Source: a virus. From it: 26,068 nucleotides of DNA. The stretch spans positions 1 through 26,068 of the IMG/VR virus record IMGVR_UViG_3300047481_000377. One strand, written 5' to 3'. The notes below the pieces were generated by a model. It was not told the DNA's origin and did not search any database. It worked only from the letters and a program-made list of their open reading frames with translations. The translations under genes and the position numbers were made by a program. Positions 16,878 to 25,393 of the stretch are shown here, piece after piece; within the stretch, counting starts at the first letter, position 1, and each line of letters opens with the position of its first letter.

Positions 16878-18382
16878 TGGTAGACCTTGATGTGAGTATA
16901 GTTGATTCGGTTTGGCTTCGCGTTCGTTGCGAGCGTGGTGTTGCCAAAGAATTGGCTGACTATTTTACATTCAAGGTTCCTGGATACAAATTTATGCCTG
17001 CGTATCGCAACAAGACGTGGAACGGAGAAATACGCCTATACAATATTCACACTCAGCAAATTTATGCAGGGCTAGCACCATATATTGAAAAATTTGCTCA
17101 AGAACGCGGCTATTCCGTAAGCATGCCTAATGCAAATCAGGTTAAAACCACACCCGAGACCGTAAGAAAATTTATAGAGGATTTCTTACAGGTTTGCGTG
17201 GGCGGTAAAAAAGCAAACGCACACGAGCACCAAATTGGTGCTGTTCACCATGCCATAGAACAAGAACGGTGCTTGCTCCTGTCTCCCACAGGCAGTGGCA
17301 AGAGTCTGATTATTTACTCTTTGATCCGATACTGCTTGGACAAGATTCCCAAAGACAAAAAGATACTAATTCTTGTGCCAACTGTTTCTCTTGTGGAACA
17401 GATGTATTCTGATTTTATAGACTATTCCCACGACAACAACTGGCGGGTAAATCAAAACTGCCACAAAATATTAGCCGGTGCAAGCAAAACCACCGACAAG
17501 CGTGTAGTGATTTCCACGTGGCAAAGTGTGTTCAAGCAAACCGAAAAATACTTTCAGCAGTTTGGTGCAGTGGTAGGAGACGAAGCACACCTGTTCAAAG
17601 CCAAGTCGCTTACCTCTATTATGACCAAACTAAAGACCTGCCCGTTCCGTATAGGCACAACAGGCACACTGGACGGCACACACACCCATCGCCTTGTGTT
17701 GGAAGGGCTGTTTGGTCGTGCGTATGAAGTCACCAAGACCAAAGAACTCATGGAAAAGAAAATCTTGAGTGACCTGAAGATTGACTGCTTGGTGTTGAAT
17801 TATCCTGTAGCCGACCGAGAACTAGTCAAACGAGCCAAATACCAAGACGAAATCAAGTGGATAATTTCTTCACCACGACGAAACACATTCATTGCAGATA
17901 TGTGTGCCAAACTAAAAGGCAACACACTTGTATTATTTCAATTCGTTGAGGGACACGGCGCAGAACTACATAAGTTAGTGAGCGAGCGTGTAGGCTCTAC
18001 TCGTAAAGTGTTTTTTGTGTACGGAGGCACAGAAGCGGGAGAGCGGGAAGAGATACGCAAGATTGTGGAGCAGGAGTCCGATGCCGTAATCGTAGCGTCC
18101 TATGGAACATTCAGCACAGGCATCTCCATACGCAGGCTCAACAACATTATTTTTGCTTCCCCCTCAAAGTCCCGAATACGAGTATTGCAGAGCATTGGCA
18201 GGCAGTTACGAGTCTCCGAACACAAATCCGTTGCTAGACTGTTTGATATCGGAGACAATCTTTCTTGGAAATCGTGGATAAACCACACAATGCGGCACAT
18301 GGACGAGCGTTTGAAAATATACGAATCAGAAGGTTTCACCCACAAGGTTGTAAAGATAGACATAGGAGGCGAAGACACATGA
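16877..18382 (+). CDS. uvsW: UvsW, recombination/repair DNA helicase
   Basis: A 501-residue superfamily 2 helicase. An N-terminal domain (KVPGYKFMPAYRNKTWNGEI, about 30-55) matches the T4 UvsW double-stranded-DNA-binding domain. Motif I is SPTGSGKS (136-143), motif Ia LVPTVSL, motif II GDEAHLF (Asp235), motif III TGTLDG, and motif VI QSIGRQLR (from 438) with Arg fingers. UvsW rewinds R-loops and moves branched DNA, switching replication from origin- to recombination-dependent mode and helping fork repair. The ATG shares its A with the deaminase TAA; the end overlaps the next gene by 4 nt (ATGA). Length fits T4 (503 without the C-terminal extension). Confidence 0.94.
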   Translation: MVDLDVSIVDSVWLRVRCERGVAKELADYFTFKVPGYKFMPAYRNKTWNGEIRLYNIHTQQIYAGLAPYIEKFAQERGYSVSMPNANQVKTTPETVRKFIEDFLQVCVGGKKANAHEHQIGAVHHAIEQERCLLLSPTGSGKSLIIYSLIRYCLDKIPKDKKILILVPTVSLVEQMYSDFIDYSHDNNWRVNQNCHKILAGASKTTDKRVVISTWQSVFKQTEKYFQQFGAVVGDEAHLFKAKSLTSIMTKLKTCPFRIGTTGTLDGTHTHRLVLEGLFGRAYEVTKTKELMEKKILSDLKIDCLVLNYPVADRELVKRAKYQDEIKWIISSPRRNTFIADMCAKLKGNTLVLFQFVEGHGAELHKLVSERVGSTRKVFFVYGGTEAGEREEIRKIVEQESDAVIVASYGTFSTGISIRRLNNIIFASPSKSRIRVLQSIGRQLRVSEHKSVARLFDIGDNLSWKSWINHTMRHMDERLKIYESEGFTHKVVKIDIGGEDT

Positions 18383-19230
18383 AAGCCAAGAAGTCCAAAC
18401 TCCGTGTGTTTAAACTGCGTAGCGGTGAAGAAATCATTGCTAAAGTGGTGGCTCGCCCTCGTGGCAAGTTCACGCTAGAACGCCCCATGAAGATGAACTA
18501 CTCTGTGGTGGCTGACCCGTTCACAGGCATGAAGAAGAGCGTGTTATATTTTACAGATTGGTTGGGTGGTGCAATAGAACTAAAAATTGATATTCCACGA
18601 GAATTTATTCTTTTGGATCTTACTCCTGATCCTGATATGGAAAAACTGTACGATACTCAGTCCCACGCACAAGACCAATTTAAAGCAGCAGGACTAGAAA
18701 AACTTGAGCCTGATTTAGATTCCCAGTGTTTGCAACCCACAGAAGAAGAATTAAAACGGCTTGACGAGTTGTTAGAGTCTATGGGAATATCCAAAGGTAA
18801 TGATTCACCAAATAAAAAGTTCCCAGAAGATGCCAACGCTCCGAATCCTCCAAAGCCCACCAAGCCGCCCGTGCCGTCTCCAGTGTTTCCTCCAGTGTTT
18901 CCTCCCTATCCAAAAGGTATACTGTTTAGTTTTTCTGTTCCTAATGATATTTTGAATGAATGGTTGGAAAGCGGTATAATAGATTATTTTAAAGATTGTT
19001 TTGAAGACTTCATGGACATTGAGATGATGGACACCATGATGAAACCCAAAAAGAAAAAACCACACACTCCAAAAAAGCACAAACCCTCCAAAGGCAAAGA
19101 CGAGTGGAAACCACCAACTGGTGATCGTGCAAAAAGCAACGATTACGGAAACAAAATTGATGACTGGTCGCCATTTTTGAAAGACTATCTGTCTGGTGCA
19201 ACAGGAGAAAACTTAGAAGATGGTGCTTGA
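18379..19230 (+). CDS. Conserved T4-like marine phage protein with an Sm/Hfq-like N-terminal domain
   Basis: A 283-residue protein. The N-terminal 80 residues start MKAKKSKLRVFKLRSGEEII and have the VFKLRSGEEIIAKV pattern of a small beta-barrel such as Sm/Hfq folds; proteins of this kind occur beside uvsW in cyanophage-like genomes, but the RNA-binding role is inference. Residues about 85-140 are acidic and helical, about 150-180 are a Pro-rich linker (PPKPTKPPVPSPVFPPVFPP), followed by a second acidic helix (YFKDCFEDFMDIEMMDTMMK) and a Lys-rich tail. ATG 18379 has an excellent TAGGAGG (18363-18369) and overlaps the uvsW stop by 4 nt. The open frame extends upstream into uvsW but that part is not protein-like. 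The tail contains a gp55 promoter candidate over its stop codon. Confidence 0.75.
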   Translation: MKAKKSKLRVFKLRSGEEIIAKVVARPRGKFTLERPMKMNYSVVADPFTGMKKSVLYFTDWLGGAIELKIDIPREFILLDLTPDPDMEKLYDTQSHAQDQFKAAGLEKLEPDLDSQCLQPTEEELKRLDELLESMGISKGNDSPNKKFPEDANAPNPPKPTKPPVPSPVFPPVFPPYPKGILFSFSVPNDILNEWLESGIIDYFKDCFEDFMDIEMMDTMMKPKKKKPHTPKKHKPSKGKDEWKPPTGDRAKSNDYGNKIDDWSPFLKDYLSGATGENLEDGA

Positions 19231-19254
19231 CATTTTTCCGTGACATGGTACTAT
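19227..19254 (+). promoter_or_regulatory. Sigma70-like promoter candidate ahead of gp55
   Basis: TTGACA (19227-19232), overlapping the stop codon of the upstream gene, is followed after 16 nt by TACTAT (19249-19254), four of six to the -10 consensus. The spacing equals that of the uvsY promoter, and the ATG of gp55 lies 18 nt downstream. The -10 box is weaker than at uvsY. Confidence 0.45.
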
Positions 19255-19272
19255 TGGCAACGAAAGGACAGC

Positions 19273-19812
19273 ATGGGTAAAAAGAACGACCACTACATAG
19301 ACAATAAACGATTTTTTGATGAAATGAAGGCGTGGAAAAAAATATTAAAGGCAGCAGAAAAAGAAGGCAAGCCACATCCTCCTGTTACTTCGTACATCGG
19401 GGAGTGTTTCATGGCTATTGCTGACAGGCTGTCTCGCAAACCTAATTTCATAAACTACCCGTATCGGGAAGAAATGATATCGGATGGAATAGAAAATTGC
19501 TTGCTGTACGCTTACAACTTTAACCCACGCAAGTCCAAGAATCCGTTCTCGTATTTTACACAAATCATCTACTACGCATTTCTTCGTCGTATTTCCAAAG
19601 AGAAGAAGCAGGCGTATATTAAACTAAAGAAGATTGAAAATTCAGATGTAGACTCTACTCTAAAGAAATGGTTTCGTGAAAACTATTTGAGTGGAGAAGA
19701 CAACAAGCCGTCTGTACTAACAGAAACAGACATTAAAAATTTTGAAAAGAAACCCGAATCTGCTGTGGAAGAAAAGCCCAAAAAGAAAGCAAAGACCAAG
19801 AGCAAGAAATGA
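19273..19812 (+). CDS. gp55: gp55, sigma factor for late transcription
   Basis: A 179-residue protein (T4 gp55: 185) with the family signature PPVTSYIGECFMAIADRLSR, then NFINYPYREEMISDGIENCL and NPFSYFTQIIYYAFLRRISK, the sigma region 2-like core that binds RNA polymerase and the late -10 element. The last 40 residues are Lys/Glu-rich. In T4 gp55 acts with gp33 and the sliding clamp gp45; gp45 is encoded downstream here. It should read the TATAAATA-like elements in the structural block. The start chosen is ATG 19273, after AAGGA (19264-19268); a GTG at 19240 adds 11 unrelated residues and lies inside the promoter. Confidence 0.94.
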   Translation: MGKKNDHYIDNKRFFDEMKAWKKILKAAEKEGKPHPPVTSYIGECFMAIADRLSRKPNFINYPYREEMISDGIENCLLYAYNFNPRKSKNPFSYFTQIIYYAFLRRISKEKKQAYIKLKKIENSDVDSTLKKWFRENYLSGEDNKPSVLTETDIKNFEKKPESAVEEKPKKKAKTKSKK

Positions 19813-20870
19813 AACTTCCAATTATTTGTGACACACATTGGGGAGCCCGTGGAGACTCCCCAGTATTCTTGGAATATTTTATGCGGTTTTTTGATCGTGT
19901 CTTTTTTCCTTGGATTGAAACTCATCAACCGTCACATATTTTACATTTGGGTGATTTTATGGATCGCCGCAAGTTTGTTAATTTTTCAACCCTGAATGTG
20001 GTGCGTGAGGGATTTGTTAAACGTTTAGAAAAAACTGGCGCAGAGTTTCATGTGATTCTTGGTAATCACGACATTTTTTATAAAAACACCAGTAACGTGA
20101 ATTCGCTGCGTGAATTGTTTTCTGATAAATTTGTGATTCACGAAAAGCCTACTGTTCACGAATTTGACGGGCGACCACTGGCACTCTTGCCGTGGATCAA
20201 CAAAGAAAACGAAACCGAAGCACTAGACTTTATTCGCACAGCACCTACAGACATTCTGTGTGGGCATCTAGAACTTCACGGCTTTAATGTGCTGAAGAAT
20301 ACACCTTTTGATGGTGGTATGAACTCTGATCTGTTCAAGCGGTATTCCGCAGTGTATACAGGACATTTCCATTGCCGTCACAGCCGCGATAACGTGCACT
20401 ATTTGGGATGTCCGTATCAAATAACTATGAACGATTACGGAGACAAAAAGGGATTTCATGTACTGGACACGGACACTGGAGACTTGGAATTTATTCCCAA
20501 TCCGTATACAATATTTACCCAACTCCGATACAACGACAAAGACGTTGATCCTGCTATTCCTATCGAAGTAGAAGAGTCTCGCGTAAAAGGCAAGTTTGTG
20601 CGTGTGGTTGTAGAAAATAAAACCAAACCGTATCTGTTTGAGCGGTTTGTGGATTCGCTGTACACACATCAACCACAAACTGTAACTGTTATTGAAGACC
20701 TGACTCCCGAAACTCTTGCAGAAGAAAATGTGGACTTGACAGAAGACACCATTACGATTATAAATCGTGAGATAGACGGTCTACAGAATGTGGACACTTC
20801 TCGTCTAAAGACTCTGCTGCGTGAATTGTATACTGAAACCCAAGTAATTGAAAATACCAAACAGCAATGA
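19809..20870 (+). CDS. gp47: gp47, SbcD/Mre11-type recombination nuclease subunit
   Basis: A 353-residue metallophosphoesterase (T4 gp47: 339). The five metal-binding motifs are in order: CDTHWG (Asp8, His10), LGDFMDRR (Asp49), LGNHD (85-88), CGHLELHG (152-157) and TGHFHCRH (185-188). With gp46 it forms the Rad50/Mre11-like complex that resects DNA ends for recombination-dependent replication and degrades host DNA. The C-terminal third (after about 230) is the partner-binding part. Its ATG overlaps the gp55 stop (ATGA) and its stop overlaps the gp46 start in the same way, so the three are translated from one message. Confidence 0.96.
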   Translation: MKLPIICDTHWGARGDSPVFLEYFMRFFDRVFFPWIETHQPSHILHLGDFMDRRKFVNFSTLNVVREGFVKRLEKTGAEFHVILGNHDIFYKNTSNVNSLRELFSDKFVIHEKPTVHEFDGRPLALLPWINKENETEALDFIRTAPTDILCGHLELHGFNVLKNTPFDGGMNSDLFKRYSAVYTGHFHCRHSRDNVHYLGCPYQITMNDYGDKKGFHVLDTDTGDLEFIPNPYTIFTQLRYNDKDVDPAIPIEVEESRVKGKFVRVVVENKTKPYLFERFVDSLYTHQPQTVTVIEDLTPETLAEENVDLTEDTITIINREIDGLQNVDTSRLKTLLRELYTETQVIENTKQQ

Positions 20871-22585
20871 TTCAGTTTACAAAAATTCGTTGGAAGAACC
20901 TGTTAAGCACAGGCAACACATTCACAGAGGTGCGTCTAGACAAGTCCAACACTACACTGGTGTGTGGAGAGAACGGTGCAGGCAAAACCACCCTGTTAGA
21001 TGCTCTTACTTTTGTGTTGTACGGAAAGCCGTATCGTGGTGTGAATTTGCCCCAACTTGTAAATTCTATAAACGGCAAAGACTGTGTTGTGGAAATAGAA
21101 TTCATCGTGAACGGCAACTCGTACAGAGTTACTCGTGGTTTGGCTCCCAAAGTGTTTGCTATGGAACTTAATGGCAAGCCTGTGGAACAAACTGCTAATG
21201 CTAAAGACTACCAAGCAATACTTGAAACCCAAGTCTTGAAAATGAACTACAAGACGTTCTGTCAGGTAGTCATCTTGGGCTCCACCAACTACGTGCCGTT
21301 CATGCGGTTGCCAGCGGCAGACCGTCGTGGAGTGGTGGAGAACCTGTTGGACATTGATGTATTTTCTAAAATGAATGAGGTTTTAAAGGCTCGTTTACAA
21401 GAAGCAAAGGAAAGCCTTCGCGGAATCGAATCCGATATAAGCACCATAAAATTAAAGGTGGAACACAAAAAGGATTTGATTTTTAAAATTGAACAAAAGT
21501 CAGACTCTCAATTGCGTTCGTATCGTTGTCAAGAAGAAGAAGAGCAAACAATACTTGACTCTCTGCTAAAGAAAAGGGAAGAGTTACAAAACGATCTTTC
21601 TGATGTTGCGGCAAACACCTCTGCAATTGAAGCAAGGCGAGACTCGTTGAATCAGATGGTTTCTCTCCGAAAGCAGATGTGTGGCAATGTTAAAAAAACA
21701 CAAGAAGAACGAGAGTTTTATAACCAAAACGAAGAGTGCCCTGTGTGTAAGCACGATCTTCCCCAGTCTTTTCGTGAAGACATGATTTCCAAGAAAACCG
21801 CACGCCAAGACGAACTACAGTCTGCTGTGGTAAAACTTGAAGACATGATTACCAAAGAAAAAACAAACTTGGAACAGTTGATTAAAGAGTCACAAGCAGC
21901 GGCAGCAAAAGAAACCGAAATGGTTAAAACCGATTCTGCTATTGCTGCGTCCAAGAAGTATTTAAAGCAGTTGCGGGACTTGCAAACCAAAACCATTGCG
22001 GAACGAGACAGCATTTCTGCTGAAAAGACTGCGTTGCAAAAGATACAAGAAGAACAGTCAACCAAAGAAACAGATCGTAAAACTGTAGTAGAAGACCTCC
22101 ACACAATGGAGATTGCCACCGTGCTGCTGAAGGACAGCGGCATCAAGCGTAAAATAATCAAGAAGTACATTCCTGCACTCAACAAAATCATTAACAAGTA
22201 CTTGGTGTCTATGGACTTTTTTGCACAGTTCACCCTGAACGAAGACTTTGCAGAAATCATCAAGAGCCGCCACCGTGACGAGTTCTCGTATGAAAACTTT
22301 AGTGAGGGCGAGAAGTTGCGAATAGATGTGTCGCTCCTGCTTGCGTGGCGTGACATTGCTAAAATGAAGAATTCAGCCAACACCAATCTGCTTATTTTGG
22401 ACGAAGTATTTGATTCGTCACTAGACGGTGTAGGCACAGAAGAAGTCATAAAGATTCTCCAAAATATGGGTGCAGCAAATAATGTATTCGTAATTAGCCA
22501 CAAATCTGACCAACTGCTTGACAAGTTTGCCAACATACTTACATTCAAGAAGGTGAACAACTTTAGTCGTCTATGCACACCATGA
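20867..22585 (+). CDS. gp46: gp46, SbcC/Rad50-type recombination ATPase subunit
   Basis: A 572-residue SMC-like ATPase (T4 gp46: 560). Walker A is CGENGAGKTTLLDAL (34-42 core). A coiled coil, rich in Lys/Glu, runs from about 170 to 440, interrupted by the zinc-hook CPVCKHDL (Cys291, Cys294). The ABC signature FSEGEKLRID (Ser479), Walker B LLILDEVFDSSLD (Asp512) and the His-switch VISHKSD complete the head domain. It partners gp47 at DNA ends. Start and stop overlap neighbours by 4 nt each. Confidence 0.97.
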   Translation: MIQFTKIRWKNLLSTGNTFTEVRLDKSNTTLVCGENGAGKTTLLDALTFVLYGKPYRGVNLPQLVNSINGKDCVVEIEFIVNGNSYRVTRGLAPKVFAMELNGKPVEQTANAKDYQAILETQVLKMNYKTFCQVVILGSTNYVPFMRLPAADRRGVVENLLDIDVFSKMNEVLKARLQEAKESLRGIESDISTIKLKVEHKKDLIFKIEQKSDSQLRSYRCQEEEEQTILDSLLKKREELQNDLSDVAANTSAIEARRDSLNQMVSLRKQMCGNVKKTQEEREFYNQNEECPVCKHDLPQSFREDMISKKTARQDELQSAVVKLEDMITKEKTNLEQLIKESQAAAAKETEMVKTDSAIAASKKYLKQLRDLQTKTIAERDSISAEKTALQKIQEEQSTKETDRKTVVEDLHTMEIATVLLKDSGIKRKIIKKYIPALNKIINKYLVSMDFFAQFTLNEDFAEIIKSRHRDEFSYENFSEGEKLRIDVSLLLAWRDIAKMKNSANTNLLILDEVFDSSLDGVGTEEVIKILQNMGAANNVFVISHKSDQLLDKFANILTFKKVNNFSRLCTP

Positions 22586-23676
22586 CCAAGAAACTTTCCA
22601 AAGAACGAGTACAGCGAATCCTGAACGGTGGCAATGAGCCGCTGTTTACTCCTGAAGACTTTGCCAGTGATGAAGCCCGTGCCAAAGCGATAGATCGTGG
22701 CATGTACTTCTACAGGCAGTCTTTCTCCCCGTCTGATGCACGCAAGTGGATCAGTGAGTGGCTACAAGGCAAGCAGCGAGGCGATGACGCACGGTTGGTG
22801 TCTCGTGCGTCCAAAAGCAGTCTGCGATTGGTGTGCCCGTACTGCCGTATGGAGTCTCGTGGGTTCCAATGGAAACCTGAAGAGCAGCAGACAATTCAAA
22901 AATATGTGGAAGACTTGCTGACCGAGGCTCGTTCAGGTGCTCCCCAAACCGAAGAAGTTCCAAATATTCAAGACCGTGTTCGTGCCAAGGCAGACAACAC
23001 CCTTTCCGAACTAGAACCCCTGCTTGACGAGGCGTTTGCAGGGGCAGGCAGCAAGCGGTATAAGCCCGCTATAGCCTCTTGGATTGATTCCAAGCCCATG
23101 ACCCGCCCAACAGCACTCATTGTGCGTGACAGGCTATTGGTTGCACTAGACGAGATGTCTGCTGCGTACTACAAAACCGACCCTGACATTACTGAAGGGT
23201 ATTCATATTTGAAAAGACCCGCACAGAAGCGGCTAATTGAAATATTTGAAGAAGCAGTTGCCACTACCAATCTAAAAATTGCTGGCATGGCAACCACCCG
23301 AAAGCCACGCAAGCCACGCAAAGTGAACCCTGAAAAAATGGTGAAGGGTTTAAAGTATTGCCAAAAGACGGAAAGCGGCTTGCAGTCCGTTGATCCTCGT
23401 GGTATTATTGGTGCTCAAGGACTGCTCGTCTTCAACACCAAGAACCACAAAGCCATCATGTTTGTTGCTGCTGAACCCAAAGTAGGGTTGAGTGTCAAGG
23501 GGTCTACCATTACAGGGTGGGACGAATCCAAGTCATACGAACGAACGGTGCGTAAGTGGCAAGACTGGCTAAAAAAGACCGCAGGGCTGGTCAAGGCTCT
23601 TGAAGACATGAAGACCACTGCACTGGTTCCCACAGGAAGGATTAACAAGCACTGCTGCTTGCTAAAGACACTATGA
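22582..23676 (+). CDS. Protein of unknown function between gp46 and RNase H
   Basis: A 364-residue protein I do not recognise. The first 60 residues are helical and include an ERVQRILNGGNEPLF start and a QSFSPSDARKWISEWL motif; a CPYC pair at about 90-93 has no obvious second half, so a complete zinc finger is not shown. A Glu-rich helical middle follows, then a very basic patch (RKPRKPRKVNPEKMVKGLKY) which could touch nucleic acid, and a compact C-terminal domain with GLLVFNTKNHKAIMFVAAEP. Position inside the replication cluster suggests a DNA-linked role, but nothing more. ATG 22582 overlaps the gp46 stop (ATGA) like its neighbours; ATG 22573 is the alternative. Neither has a clear ribosome binding site. 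Confidence 0.8.
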   Translation: MTKKLSKERVQRILNGGNEPLFTPEDFASDEARAKAIDRGMYFYRQSFSPSDARKWISEWLQGKQRGDDARLVSRASKSSLRLVCPYCRMESRGFQWKPEEQQTIQKYVEDLLTEARSGAPQTEEVPNIQDRVRAKADNTLSELEPLLDEAFAGAGSKRYKPAIASWIDSKPMTRPTALIVRDRLLVALDEMSAAYYKTDPDITEGYSYLKRPAQKRLIEIFEEAVATTNLKIAGMATTRKPRKPRKVNPEKMVKGLKYCQKTESGLQSVDPRGIIGAQGLLVFNTKNHKAIMFVAAEPKVGLSVKGSTITGWDESKSYERTVRKWQDWLKKTAGLVKALEDMKTTALVPTGRINKHCCLLKTL

Positions 23677-24527
23677 TTCTCGTAGACAACAGCCAAGTGA
23701 TTATGTCGTCCCTGTTTGCACAACGGGACTTGGACTACACCGACGAGTCGCTGATTCGTCACATGGTGCTGAACACCTACCGCATGTATCGCAAGCGGTT
23801 CGGCAAGGAATACGGCGAATTGGTGTTGTGTCAAGAAGGACGGGGTGGTGAGTACTCGTGGAGACGCAAGTTCTTTCCCCACTACAAGGCTGCTCGTAGA
23901 GAGTCTCGTAAAGACAATCCCGACATGTGGAAGCGGTTCTACAAAATCATGGACACCGTTCGTACAGAAGTGCGTGAGGTGTTTCCGTATCGGAACATTT
24001 CGGTTGTGGGCTGTGAAGCCGATGATGTGATTGCTGTGCTGACACGAAACCTGCACGAGCAGGAGCCTATTATGATTCTGAGTGGAGACAAAGATTTTGG
24101 GCAACTGCAAGTCTACAAAGGAGTGCGGCAGTATTCGCCCATGCAGAAAAAGTTTATTGTGGTTGACAATCCCAAAGTTTTCTTGTTTGAACACATTGTG
24201 AAAGGCGATTCATCGGATGGTGTGCCTAATGTACTGTCTGAAGACGACTGCTTTGTGACTGACGGTAAGCGGCAAAAGCCCGTGACCCGTAAGCGTCTTG
24301 AGGAATTGGAACGGTCTTGGGCTGAAAGCGGCAAGGTTCCTGATGCTGTTGCAGCCAATTGGAACAGAAACGAAACACTTATTTCACACCTGTGTATTCC
24401 CGCAGAATACCAAGACCGCATTATGGAAGAGTGGGGTAAGCCCTTCACCCCGAATCGTTCAAAAATTTTGAACTACATGATAAGCAAGGGACTCAAGAAT
24501 CTAATTTCAGAAACAGGAGACTTTTGA
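23673..24527 (+). CDS. rnh: RNase H / 5'-3' exonuclease, T4 Rnh-type (FEN1 family)
   Basis: A 284-residue flap-nuclease-family protein. Metal-site motifs are MILVDNSQ (Asp5), GCEADDVIAVL (Glu115, Asp117, Asp118), LSGDKDFGQL (Asp139, Asp141) and the helix-hairpin region KGDSSDGVPNV (from 178). The EYSWRRKFFPHYKAARRE segment matches the T4 arch region with YWRR. The second metal ligand, Asp in T4 (IDNAKSGYWRR), seems to be Glu55 here (CQEGRGGEYSWRR), a conservative change. The enzyme removes RNA primers and adjoining DNA from Okazaki fragments. Start and stop overlap neighbours by 4 and 1 nt. Confidence 0.92.
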   Translation: MILVDNSQVIMSSLFAQRDLDYTDESLIRHMVLNTYRMYRKRFGKEYGELVLCQEGRGGEYSWRRKFFPHYKAARRESRKDNPDMWKRFYKIMDTVRTEVREVFPYRNISVVGCEADDVIAVLTRNLHEQEPIMILSGDKDFGQLQVYKGVRQYSPMQKKFIVVDNPKVFLFEHIVKGDSSDGVPNVLSEDDCFVTDGKRQKPVTRKRLEELERSWAESGKVPDAVAANWNRNETLISHLCIPAEYQDRIMEEWGKPFTPNRSKILNYMISKGLKNLISETGDF

Positions 24528-24706
24528 TGGAGAACAGACCTAGTTGGGACGATTACGATAGAGAAGCCAAAAAGGCTCGTAAGAGTGCTGGAAACAAAAA
24601 GAAGCGTGGCAAACGACACCAAGACCGTCAGCAGTTGCGTGATTGGGTAAATGACATAAACTCTGGAAGAAAGGGACACTACGATGACTACGGCGACGAA
24701 AACTGA
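24527..24706 (+). CDS. Small highly charged protein of unknown function
   Basis: A 59-residue protein, MENRPSWDDYDREAKKARKS then a basic centre KKKRGKRHQDRQQLRDW and an acidic end. ATG 24527 shares a base with the rnh stop and has AGGAG (24515-24519) upstream; its end overlaps the clamp gene by 23 nt. Good ribosome binding site and tight packing support a real gene. The basic centre could bind nucleic acid or RNA polymerase, but no family is recognised. Position next to the clamp invites comparison with small T4 proteins such as RpbA or gp33; sequence gives no support for that. Confidence 0.72.
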   Translation: MENRPSWDDYDREAKKARKSAGNKKKRGKRHQDRQQLRDWVNDINSGRKGHYDDYGDEN

Positions 24707-25385
24707 AAACATGAAGATCAGCAAAAGAACTATTGATATTCTAAAGAATTTTTCGACCATTAATCCTGGATTATTGGTTAATACAGGAAACACTATCAGC
24801 ACCTTGTCCACTAGCAAGACTATTGTGGCAGAAGCAAAAACCGACGAAACTTTCTCTAAGCAATTTTCCATATACGATTTAAACAAGTTTTTGGGAACAG
24901 TGAGTCTGTTTAAAGACCCCGATTTTTCTTTTGAGGAAAATCATATTGCTATCAAGAACGGAAAGTCTGTGGTAAAGTACTACTACTGTGATGAGAAATT
25001 GGTGCACCACACCAACAAGCGTATCAACATGCCCAAGCCTGTTGTTGAGTTTGATCTATCTGCTAGAGATTTCTCTGAACTTCTAAAAGCAGCGTCTGTT
25101 TTACAGGTTCAACACTTGTGTGTGGAACCGTCTGCTGATAGAAAGAGTATTCAGATTGCTGTTCGTGACAAAGACGATGCCACTTCAAATCAGTATTCTT
25201 TGGAGGTTATAGACCACAACGGAACAGCAGATTTTGAGTTTATTTTGGATGTGGAAAATCTTAAGATTATGTCGGGCGACTATCGTGTGCAGATTTCAGA
25301 AAAGGGAATCAGCATGTTCTCCAACAAGAACGAGCCGCTTACCTATTGGATTGCTAACCACACCGAATCTAGTTACACTGCCTGA
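24684..25385 (+). CDS. gp45: gp45, sliding clamp
   Basis: A 233-residue protein (T4 gp45: 228). It has the clamp pattern KISKRTIDILKNFSTINPGL, then TSKTIVAEAKTDETF and FSIYDLNKFLGTVSLF, and ends in the conserved SMFSNKNEPLTYWIANHTES. The trimer encircles DNA, tethers the polymerase and, in T4, activates late transcription with gp55 and gp33. ATG 24684 is preceded by AAAGGGA; ATG 24711 is an alternative giving an N-terminus closer to T4 (MKISKRT) but with a poor binding site. Next to it lies clamp loader gp44, the T4 order. Confidence 0.95.
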   Translation: MTTATKTENMKISKRTIDILKNFSTINPGLLVNTGNTISTLSTSKTIVAEAKTDETFSKQFSIYDLNKFLGTVSLFKDPDFSFEENHIAIKNGKSVVKYYYCDEKLVHHTNKRINMPKPVVEFDLSARDFSELLKAASVLQVQHLCVEPSADRKSIQIAVRDKDDATSNQYSLEVIDHNGTADFEFILDVENLKIMSGDYRVQISEKGISMFSNKNEPLTYWIANHTESSYTA

Positions 25386-25393
25386 AAGGTTTT

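Noticed and set aside
20848-21171. 107-codon plus-strand ORF at the gp47/gp46 junction
   Set aside because: It is the shifted frame of gp46's Walker A region, with basic low-complexity composition and no binding site.
22518-22545. TTGACA-16-TACATT as a promoter for the gene after gp46
   Set aside because: It is inside the 3' coding part of gp46, the -10 box matches only four of six bases, and the gene it would serve is coupled by a 4-nt overlap.
21718-22578. 286-codon ORF on the minus strand
   Set aside because: It lies wholly antisense to gp46, whose Walker, zinc-hook and signature motifs are intact; the antisense product has no motif.
24162-24190. TTGACA inside the RNase H gene as a promoter for downstream genes
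   Set aside because: No acceptable -10 box at 16-18 nt and the position is far inside coding sequence.
23415-24194. 259-codon ORF on the minus strand
   Set aside because: Antisense to the unknown protein and RNase H genes, both in tight overlapping order on the plus strand; no domain seen.
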